A DNA stretch of 14,489 bases. Origin: Spirogloea muscicola (lineage: Eukaryota; Streptophyta; Zygnematophyceae; Spirogloeales; Spirogloeaceae). Below are positions 1-6,366 of this stretch, piece after piece. Each line of letters starts with the position of its first letter. Position 1 is the first letter of the stretch. The position numbers and the translations under genes are program-made. The notes below the pieces were generated by a model. It worked only from the letters and a program-made list of their open reading frames with translations, did no database searches and was not told the DNA's origin. The DNA lies in the NCBI GenBank assembly GCA_009602725.1, contig WELB01000035.1:606358-620846 (forward strand), in the 5' to 3' direction.

Positions 1-2
1 TG

Positions 3-1817
3 GGGCCCCCGCCGGCGGACGCCGCGCCGGCGCTCGAGCTCCTCGGCCTCGCGCTGCGCCCGCCGGGCGAGGGCCCGGGCTTCATAGCGGCCTTCCCGGG
101 CCTCACCGAGCTCCACATGCTGCTGGACGGGGGCTGGAGCGACGGCGCGGGGGGCCTCGCCACCCTCGAGCACACGCCGCGCCTCCGGCGGCTGACGCTG
201 CAGAGCCCCGGACGCCTGGCCTTCCGCAGCCTCGCCCGGCTCACGGCGCTCGAGAGCCTGGACCTGCGCAAGGCGGACGTGGGAGGTGAGCAGCGGCGCC
301 AGCCCCCTGCGCCGCTTTGCTGACCGCGAGGCCGTCGTCTCATGTCCATGGCCACCGCAATAGTACCAACATGGAAGGTTCAGGGTAAAGAGTTCAGGGT
401 TAGGGGTCAGGGTTGTGGGTTGAGAGTCAGGGTTTGCAGCTGCAGAGAGTGCAGCCGCGATGGCTGCAGAAGGGCAATGCCGGGTGTCGGCAGACGAGTC
501 CTGACCTTCGGCCTCCTGACAATGCAACACCGCGTGCTGCTGGCAGACGAGGACATGCGCACCATCGCGTTGCTCTGCCGCCACTTGACGTGTCTGAAGA
601 TCGATAATCTGGGCTTCTTTGTTACAAATAGTGAGGCCTCGATATCAGACGAGGGCTTGCGTCACGTGGCGGACCACTCACAGCAGCTCCGGGTGCTCGA
701 GCTGGCGTTCATCGGCACCGTCACGGCCGCCGGGGTCTGGCAGATCGCAGCCAACTGCCGCCAGCTGCAGAGTGTGCAGTTGATGGGGTGCTCAGGGCTG
801 GCCACGGATCTGCCGCTGAGAATACTGGCAGAGCGCCCCTTCCTCACCAAGCTGGTCAGTGACCAGTTCTGGGTCCAGCACTTGCGTGGCGAGCTGCAAG
901 AGCTGCCTGGTCTGGCACGACTGGAGGTGGTATATTTGTACTTGGATTTTGGAGATCCGGATGTGTTCGATGCCTTCGTCGCCTCATGCCCGCGTTTGCG
1001 CGAGCTCTCCCTGGTGGGAAGGCATCCAGAGTATATTTGTTGGAATGACTTAGAAGGGCATGGCATGGACTCCTTGTCACCCAATTGCAGCGGCCAGATG
1101 AGACTTCTCACCACGCTGACCTTGAGGCATTGGGCCATCAACTGGCCGCATCTGCTACAGTTCCTCGTGCTGTGCACCCCAAGTCTGCAGGCACTCCAGC
1201 TGTATGAATTCAGGTTCGATGAGGCCGCTGCTCCTCACCACCACAAGCTGCCACTCTTGCGCTCCCTTAAATGCTCGTTCTACCCTGAAGAGCACGTGGG
1301 GGAGCGGCAGTTCCTGTCCTTTGGACAATGGTGCCCAAGTCTCACGTCCTTGAGCGTCCTTTGCTATAGATCTGAGTGGCCCTCTCTTACGAACAGCAAG
1401 ATGTTGGTGGAGATGCTCAGCAATCTCAGCTGCCTGGTTGGTCTTGAGCTCGAAGTTCCTGTACCTGATATGGATACAGATGACTGGCCTTTGGCTTCAG
1501 ATTCTAGAGATGCTCCTGACCTTCTGGATGCGTGGAGCAGCCTTAAGCTTGACTCTGTCAGGAGTCTCTCCTGCCAGCACATGCACGCCCACCTCTTGGC
1601 CAGTGCTTGTTCACTATTGCAGGCATTGCACATTCATAGCTGGCCAAAAACTGATGCGACTGTTCTTCTTGGTGACATACTCTCCACCTGCCCAAAGATC
1701 GGCGAGATTGGCCTTGGTAGTTTTGACAATTTCCTAGGGTGTACAGTTCCAATTACTACCACTTCCAACACCTGCTGCTTAGAGTTATTTGACTCGCCTT
1801 GGCAGCTTTCCGAATAA
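3..1817 (+). CDS. Leucine-rich-repeat protein, two exons seen, 5' end outside window (LRR copy 1)
   Basis: The reading frame is open from the window edge through exon 3-285, then a GTGAGC donor at 286, then an acceptor (CTGGCAG) ending at 546. Exon 547-1817 ends in TAA. The donor leaves one base and the acceptor supplies two, so the frame is kept and the join reads DVGDEDMR. Exon 1 carries LRR units such as LTALESLDL. Exon 2 has units of the cysteine-containing type (GVWQIAANCRQLQSVQLMGC, CPRLRELSL, CPSLTSLSVL), the form found in AMN1 and F-box/LRR proteins. No F-box or membrane segment is visible. LRRs are protein-binding scaffolds; the partner is unknown. The two paralogues downstream keep the same acceptor, which supports the splice. 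A second frame at about 1789-1998 also reads LRR-like, so the true 3' end could be longer or frameshifted. Coding status is likely; function is unknown. Confidence 0.72.
375..436 (+). repeat. Degenerate telomere-like repeat inside LRR copy 1 intron
   Basis: About 60 bp of AGGGTT-rich units (TTCAGGGT, TTAGGGGTCAGGGTT, GTCAGGGTTT) lie in the intron of LRR copy 1. They resemble the plant/green-algal TTTAGGG telomere unit but are irregular. The matching introns of copies 2 and 3 go directly from the ACATGAAG region to the CTGCAGCTGCAAT region without this block, so it was added to copy 1 or lost from the others. Confidence 0.55.
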
Positions 1818-1878
1818 TTCCATGGTTCTCCTCAACCTGTGGACATCTATCATGTCCACCGTGATGGCAACCACGACT

Positions 1879-1883
1879 TGTAA
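1879..1883 (+). other. TGTAA polyadenylation-type signal after LRR copy 1
   Basis: TGTAA lies 62 bp after the copy 1 stop codon. It is the usual polyadenylation motif of chlorophyte green algae. A five-base motif occurs often by chance; the position is the main support. Confidence 0.4.
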
Positions 1884-2277
1884 CGTCAAGGATTTGCTTT
1901 GCTTGCCATGGACTACGAATTTGCGAGCTGCACGCATCGATGCCTATGCTCTCACTGACCAGCATGTATTTCTTGCTACCTGCTTATGTACCACATGACA
2001 AGTGCCAGCATTCTCTGGACCAGAATGATATTGCTGCAAACTATACTGACATTTGCATCCTCACATCGTGGAAGGAAGACGATGAAGCAGAATACAAATG
2101 GGGATGATAGATTTTGATGGCGTAAAAGACTGACGGGTTTATGGTCGGCCTTGCTGCAACGGCCCACATTCGTAGATGTGCTTACCTTTGTAACTTCAAT
2201 GGGCCAATGTACTTCGTTTAAGGCTTTTGGGCTTTTGAGGTCAAGGGTTTAGGGTTCGCCACCGCTTGGTCCTCCGC
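1884..2277. other. Intergenic stretch between LRR copies 1 and 2
   Basis: I see no gene here. The + frame at 1789-1998 continues weak LRR-like phrases (NLRAARIDAYALTDQHV) and may be a frameshifted or alternative 3' end of copy 1. A second TGTAA is at 2189-2193. A copy of the ATGTGCTTnCCTTTGTA motif, seen again near 4795 and 4889, begins at about 2176. A short TTTAGGG-like piece (AAGGGTTTAGGGTT) lies at about 2243-2256, just before the homology to LRR exon 1 begins. Confidence 0.5.
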
Positions 2278-3205
2278 CGGCGGCCGCGGAGGCCCGCGGC
2301 AGGCCTTGCTGCCCTCGAGCACACGCCACGCCTCCAGCAGCTGCAACCCTTCAGAGCTCCCAAATGCGCCGCCGTCTGCAGCAGCTTCACACGGCTCACG
2401 GCGCTCGAGAGCCTGGCCCTGGACTGCCTGAAGGTGGGAGCTGAGCGACAGCGCCAGCCCACTGTGCTGCTCTGCTGACTGCGTGGCCGTTTCCTCATGT
2501 GCACTTGCACCGCAAGCATACAAACATGAAGAAGACTGCAGCTGCAATTTGGTGCTGCAGAAGGGCATTGCCGGGTGTTGGCAGAAGATACTCGACCTTC
2601 GGCCACCTGACGTTACAACACTACGTGCTGGCAGACGAGGACATGCGCATCATCACGTCACTCTGCCGCCGTTTGACGTGTCTGAAGCTCTCTGATGTCA
2701 AATATGGTAAACGTGGTGAGACCTCAACCATGTCAGACGAGGGCTTGCTTCACGTGGCGGAACATTCACAGCAGCTTCGGGTGCTCGAGCTGGCAAGCAT
2801 CAGCACCATCACGGCCTCTGGGGTCTGGCAGATTGCAGCCAATTGCCGCCAGCTTCAGAGTGTAGATCTGAGCAGGTGCTCAGGGCTGTCAACAGGGTTG
2901 CCGCTGACAATATTGGCAGAGCGCCCCTTCTTCACAAAGCTGGTCAGTGACCAGTGCTGGGTCAAGCACTTGCGTCAAGAGCTGCAAGAGCTGCTGTCTG
3001 GTTTGGCACACCTGGAGGTAGAATCTGTGTTCCTGGATCAAATTTTTATGCCAGATTTGTTGGGTGCCTTCATCACTGTTGTCTGCGTCTGCATGATCAC
3101 TACCTGGAAGGCCCAGAGAATCTGCAGATTCCAGGGGAAGATCTGGACGAGTTCTTGCCCAGAGGCAGCGGCCAGATGAAATTGCTTACTACACTTACCT
3201 TGAGT
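2278..3205 (+). pseudogene. Broken LRR gene copy 2
   Basis: This is a paralogue of LRR copy 1 with matching exon 1 (about 2278-2440), intron and exon 2 (from 2635, after the conserved GGCAG acceptor). Three defects are visible. The exon 1 donor GTGAGC of copies 1 and 3 is CTGAGC at 2441, so the canonical GT is lost. Around 3075 the frame shifts: the upstream frame runs to a stop at about 3177, while the copy 1-like residues (PENLQIPGEDLDEFL, GSGQMKLLTTLTL) continue in another frame. Finally the homology stops at about 3205, where an inverted third copy begins, so the last roughly 220 codons are missing. Exon 2 before the shift is clean and reads AEHSQQLRVLELASIS and GVWQIAANCRQLQSVDLS. It may still be transcribed, but an intact product is unlikely. 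Confidence 0.72.
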
Positions 3206-3206
3206 T

Positions 3207-3834
3207 AGGGATTTCAGCGGCATATCTGTGGACAGCCCTTGGTACCTGCTCAACCGTACACTCTGAAGCTGGCGGCAATCGGCTGCAGTCTGCCAGACCC
3301 CAGCGGGCCGTGTGATGTGGATGTCTGCCAGCTCGAGCAGCCGAAGCTGCTGTGGATGTTTCGCCACGTGACGCGAGCCCTCGTCTGAGAGATCTCACTA
3401 CCACTTCTACCAACTTTGTTTAGATCAGAGAGCTTCAGACACGTCAAACGGCGGCTGAGTGACGTGACGATGCGCACATCCTCGTCTGCCAGCACCGCGA
3501 TGTTGCATCGTCAATGAGCCCGAAGGCCAAGGCTCGTCTGCCAGCACCCGGCATTGCCCTTCGGCAGCCATTGCAGCTGCAGCCGTCTTCATGTCTGTAT
3601 GCCTGCGGTGCCAAACGTAGATGAGATAAAGGCCACCCAGATGGAAATCACACCGTCTCATGACGTTCAGTCGTTCAAGTCGTCAGGCAGAGGGCTGCCG
3701 CTGTCGCTCACCTCCCACCAGGCGCTCGAGCGCCGTGAGCCGAGCGAGGCTGCTGCCAAGGCCCGGGCTTCGGGTCATCGCAGGGCCTCCAGCGCCAGGC
3801 CGCGGCGCGCGGCGCGCACGGCGCCGCGCCAGNT

Positions 3835-3850
<16 letters not shown>
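3207..3850 (-). pseudogene. Broken, truncated LRR gene copy 3, inverted against copy 2
   Basis: Read on the minus strand this is a third copy. The exon 1 end (LARLTALERLVGG) stops at 3712, followed by an intact GTGAGC donor at 3711-3706. The intron is 3711-3486, and exon 2 begins at 3485 with the same GGCAG|ACGAGGA acceptor as the other copies. Exon 2 reads DEDVRIVTSLSRRLTCLKLSDL, then shifts by one base near 3390, after which SDEGSRHVAKHPQQLRLLEL and GVWQTAADCRQLQSVRLSRY follow in another frame. Homology ends at MPLKSL (about 3207), far short of the copy 1 stop codon. The 5' side runs into a GGC tract. Truncation, frameshift and tail-to-tail junction mark it as a relic. Confidence 0.72.
3833..3833. 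other. Undetermined base (N)
   Basis: A single N stands next to the long GGC run. It is probably a sequencing or assembly weak point, so the repeat length and the continuity across it should be treated as uncertain. Confidence 0.95.

Positions 3851-3875
<25 letters not shown>
3835..3875 (+). repeat. (GGC)n trinucleotide repeat
   Basis: About 13 uninterrupted GGC units are followed by GCAGCAGC. It encodes only poly-Arg/Gly/Ala in chance frames. It separates LRR copy 3 from the first fragment of the 50-codon repeat family. Confidence 0.9.
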
Positions 3876-3876
<1 letters not shown>

Positions 3877-4052
3877 GCGTCTCGCTGCATCGGTGCGTGG
3901 CAGGGCGCGTTGCATCTGCGGGGCGGTCGCGTATTGGCTGCAGCCTCTGGCCCTGGCCAGGCCGTTTGATTGATACACGAAAGTTTTCCCTGGCCAGGGG
4001 GCCCGCTACCGGTAGACTACAGTACTGTAGTTTCTCCGACCTGCGGCTTGTC
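3876..4052 (+). pseudogene. Degenerate copy of the 50-codon repeat family
   Basis: At 3879-3955 the + strand matches the minus-strand copy at 13083-13231 over the SLQRS...LHLRGGRALAA section. It carries an extra base, so the frame shifts after VAGR. A later SDLRLV stretch (4035-4052) matches the family's C-terminal motif but lacks the TRGY-stop. The sequence between them is unlike other copies. It is a relic. Confidence 0.55.
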
Positions 4053-4140
4053 TATGTCCCTGCAGCGCGATTGCACTCGCGATTCACCAGCGTGCTGGTC
4101 GTGCATTAGCCCCGGCTAGTGGCTTCCCTAGTAAGCGCGG

Positions 4141-4600
4141 CCAGATGAACTGGTGGCTGGGAGAGGCCAGCCCAAAGGAATGCGAAAAGCCAGCCCAAAG
4201 AACAATTCACTTCTTCTAAAGGAATGGACAAGAGAAGAGAGAAGTGGCACTCCCAATGGGGGCAAGGGCTGCGAAAGAAGAAAGTGCTCGCCCATTGAGA
4301 ATAGGGGCTGGAACAACCAGCCCGAAAAAGAATGAACAGAGTACGAGAAGGGGGCCAGGGGAAGCGCTGCGAAAGCCAGCCCAAAAAAGCGAAAGAGAGA
4401 GTGCTCGCCCATAGAGAAAGAATTTGCTCGCCCATAGAGAAGAGTGGCTGGAAAAGCCAGCCCAAAAAGAAGTGACAAAAGGTTTGGAGGGGGCCTACAA
4501 GCGATTAGCAGCTACAAAGAAGAAGTGGCACTCCCACTGGGGGCAAGGGCTGCGAAATGCCAGCCCAAAAGAATTACAAAGGGGCCGGAACATGCTATGT
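4141..4600 (+). repeat. Cluster 1 of GGCTGG/CCAGCC hairpin repeat blocks
   Basis: Several related blocks lie head to tail. Each contains a small hairpin, GGCTGG-loop-CCAGCC, at 4155-4172, 4305-4323 (7-bp perfect stem) and 4446-4462. The hairpin is usually followed by CCAAAAAGAATGAACA or AAGAATTGACA and preceded by GCTCGCCCATAGAGAA or AGTGGCACTCCCAATGGGGG. The order of modules varies, which suggests shuffling or repeated insertion rather than a simple tandem array. The minus-strand frames here (LGWLFQPLFSMGEH and the like) are by-products of the repeats. Confidence 0.8.
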
Positions 4601-4668
4601 CAGAACAGGGGAGGATGGAGCACTCAGTAGGTGTCCGTGGTGGTGGTTTGGCGCCTCAGCATAGCTTG

Positions 4669-4695
4669 TCAGATATGCATGTGCTCACTCGGTGA
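4669..4695 (+). repeat. Fragment of 50-codon family, 3' motif (SDMHVLTR-stop)
   Basis: The + frame reads HSLSDMHVLTR followed by TGA. It matches the C-terminal motif of the family in altered form and has no recognisable upstream part. Confidence 0.45.
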
Positions 4696-4724
4696 TACTA
4701 GTGTCCCCCCCTTGAGCGTCAGCT

Positions 4725-4757
4725 AGCGACCTCTATGTGCTGACTCGTGGTTACTGA
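4725..4757 (+). repeat. Fragment of 50-codon family, 3' motif (SDLYVLTRGY-stop)
   Basis: The frame reads ASDLYVLTRGY followed by TGA. Codons differ silently from other copies (AGC for Ser, CGT for Arg), and the TTACTGAG continuation is also shared. Confidence 0.55.
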
Positions 4758-4794
4758 GCGGGTCAGCTTAGCAGCAGGTGACGTACATTTGTCC

Positions 4795-4930
4795 AATGTG
4801 CTTGCCTTTGTACTTGGCCACACATGGCCTCCCCATCTCTTAATACACGCGCATTCCTTGCCATTGCTGTAGAGTATGTAGGTCTTTAGATGTGCTTGCA
4901 TTTGTACTCGGCCATTTGGCCTTCGTTTGT
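4795..4930 (+). repeat. Two copies of an ATGTGCTTGCCTTTGTACTTGGCCA motif
   Basis: Two imperfect copies lie at about 4795-4820 and 4887-4915, and a third at about 2176-2200. The second and third share TAGATGTGCTTnC and a CTTCGTTTn ending. The rest of 4758-5018 holds no gene that I can see. Confidence 0.5.
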
Positions 4931-5018
4931 TCCAAATACACGAAATTTCCCCCTTGCCAGCTCATTATCCAGTTAACAGGACATTTGTAAGGCTAGAATT
5001 GGCCTCCCTTTCAATTTC

Positions 5019-5232
5019 ATGCGCGCCGCGCGCCTTCTTCTGCAGCGCTCCCAAGCGCTTGCTTTGCACCGCGCTGGTCGCGCCCTTGCAGCAGCCTCTG
5101 GCTTGCGCAAGAAAGAAGTGGCACTCCCAATGGGGGCAAGGGCTGCGAAAAGCCAGCCCAGGAATTGACAGCGGGGTTGCTCTTCCTCACCTCAGCTCAT
5201 CTGACTTCCTACTGCTGACACGGAGGTTCTAA
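5019..5232 (+). pseudogene. 50-codon family copy A, split by a 61-bp insertion
   Basis: The frame starts at ATG 5019 with MRAARLLLQRSQALALHRAG, continues RALAAASGLR, is interrupted, then resumes SGVALPHLSSSDFLLLTRRF and ends in TAA at 5230-5232. Without the insertion (5110-5170) it would be exactly 153 nt, the same length as copies B and C. It is closest to copy B (14286-14438, -). One codon missing after HR is balanced by one extra near the start, so the early differences keep the frame. As it stands, translation runs into a TGA inside the insert. Confidence 0.7.
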
Positions 5233-5330
5233 GAGCGCCCTGTCTGCCTAGCCTGTGGCTCCGAGCTGAACACCTGTATGCATCTGGCTGGCTTTCCACA
5301 GCCGATTCTTTTAATATCAGCAGCCGGTTT
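5040..5330 (+). repeat. Long inverted repeat, left arm (pairs with 14188-14420)
   Basis: This stretch is highly similar to the reverse complement of 14188-14420, from CTGCAGCGCTCCCAAGCGCT to ATATCAGCAGCCG. The differences are the 61-bp insert, one missing CCG codon and scattered substitutions. The arms lie about 9 kb apart and flank the BIN4-DsbA gene pair. Confidence 0.8.
5110..5170 (+). mobile_element. 61-bp insertion of the local hairpin repeat
   Basis: Copy B reads GCTTGCGCAGCGGGGTTGC without interruption. Copy A has 61 extra bases between GCTTGCGCA and GCGGGGTTGC. CA stands at both ends, fitting a 2-bp target duplication around a roughly 59-bp unit. The insert is the same AGAAGTGGCACTCCCAATGG...AGCCAGCCCA...AATTGA block seen near 4239, 4521, 12812 and 13959. 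No coding capacity is visible, so if mobile it depends on machinery encoded elsewhere. Confidence 0.65.
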
Positions 5331-5332
5331 AT

Positions 5333-5365
5333 TTTGACCTGCGGCTGCTCAACAGGGGTTACGGA
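5333..5365 (+). repeat. Fragment of 50-codon family, 3' motif (FDLRLLNRGYG)
   Basis: It follows copy A directly. The motif lacks the stop (TACGGA instead of TACTGA). Similarity to the region after copy E (13083, -) continues for about 25-30 bases (GTGCTT...TGTGTGCTTTA). Confidence 0.5.
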
Positions 5366-5934
5366 GTGCTTCGTGGCTACTTGATTCTTGTGTGCTTTAC
5401 TCAGAGCTTCTTTGGCCCTTCCGAACTTCGTTCCTTTCTTCTCTATCACAGCCACCGCCATCTCCTGGAAGCATCCTTCCTAAGGGAAGGCGAGGGCTTT
5501 GAAAACTGGAAAGATGTGACAGCTTTTCCACGACAAAGGGAGTCAAACAAGGTACGACAGAGCCGGAAGCTCTGTCGTACCTTCAAATGAGCTCTTTGGG
5601 TTATCCTGCAGCCTGTGCAAACTATCAATTCAGGGATGATAAGGCCATCTGGAAAGTCTTGCAGCCCGGAGCCGACCACCAGTGCCGGGGGCAAGCTACC
5701 CATGAAGTAGTCCACTGCGCCAGTAGACAGGCTAAAAGTTAGTAGGCTGGCGCTGGAGGTTGCCAAAGGCCGCGACCATGTCGTCAGGATTGCCGACCAG
5801 CATGGTATTGTTGGCTTTGGTGGGAAGCAGGACCTTGAAATGGAAGGTGGCCCGTGACCTTCACAGGTGCCTCTCCATAGCCGCCATATGCACTGGTCAC
5901 TGTGCGCTATTGGAGTGTAGGATTTATGCCTCAT
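5366..5934. other. Unassigned stretch with ambiguous coding-like frames on both strands
   Basis: On minus, one frame at about 5850-5755 reads FKVLLPTKANNTMLVGNPDD, and another at about 5720-5620 reads VDYFMGSLPPALVVGSGLQD followed by FPDGLIIPELI. The two are offset, with no good GT-AG pair between them. On plus, the overlapping frame at about 5712-5850 reads VDRLKVSRLALEVAKGRDHV. Only one strand can be real, and I cannot tell which. At about 5460-5350 (-) a frame starts MAVAVIEKKGTKFGRAKEAL. I recognise no family; these could be relics. Confidence 0.3.
5549..5583. repeat. Perfect 15-bp hairpin with 5-nt loop
   Basis: AAGGTACGACAGAGC pairs without mismatch with GCTCTGTCGTACCTT around the loop CGGAA. 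It stands alone in the unassigned stretch. It could be a structured transcript element, a small-RNA precursor arm or a miniature inverted repeat; nothing decides between these. Confidence 0.85.
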
Positions 5935-6366
5935 GATGGGAAGGCAGTGCTGCCACTCTTAGGCTGCCATGTCTGGACCTGCAGATCGCAAGATGCATGG
6001 CTCGCCCACTTGTGTCTGCGCACTATGCTGTAAGGCCAGCGTATGTGGGAGCTGGAAACTACGATGTCAACTGAAGTTGCACGATGTCCTGTTACTTGAG
6101 CTCCTGACCTTCCTCAACTACACTGCCATCTGCCAACCTTGCCTCTCTTTCTGATAGCTTGTCTTACTTATTGCTCTTTGTTCTGGACGCAAGGTGTAGG
6201 TGAGTTCCTGTAAGATGAGGGCTGGGTACATACCGATGCACTCCCAAGATTACACTCGCCATGAGGGCCGGCCTGCCAATATGGGCTATTGTCTTTTGAG
6301 AGATGACGAGGCGTCCCAATAATAAGTAAAGGATATGTTGAGATTCACTCGCCCTGAGCATGGCCC
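5935..6366. other. 3' flank of the BIN4 homologue, no gene seen
   Basis: This lies beyond the BIN4 stop. I see no convincing coding frame. It contains the likely polyadenylation motif at 6250-6254 (-). Confidence 0.5.
6250..6254 (-). other. TGTAA polyadenylation-type signal after BIN4 homologue
   Basis: On the minus strand TGTAA lies about 113 bp after the BIN4 TAG stop, a usual distance for the chlorophyte signal. Confidence 0.5.

Noticed and set aside
342-546. ATG at 342 as the start of a 491-residue LRR protein
   Set aside because: The segment lies in the intron. The frame fits the upstream exon through GT-AG at 286/546, paralogues keep that acceptor, and 375-436 is a telomere-like repeat.
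4106-4478. Minus-strand frames with repeated GWLFQPLFSMGEH phrases
   Set aside because: They are translations of the hairpin repeat modules, shift frame between copies and show no silent-site bias.
4141-4600. CRISPR array
   Set aside because: Repeats differ in length and order, there are no uniform spacers, and the surrounding genes are eukaryotic.
5110-5170. The 61-bp insertion as a recently gained intron
   Set aside because: The block does not begin with GT at the insertion edge, and its length is exactly an insertion of the local repeat. Splicing at internal GTGGCA/GACAG would not restore the original residues.
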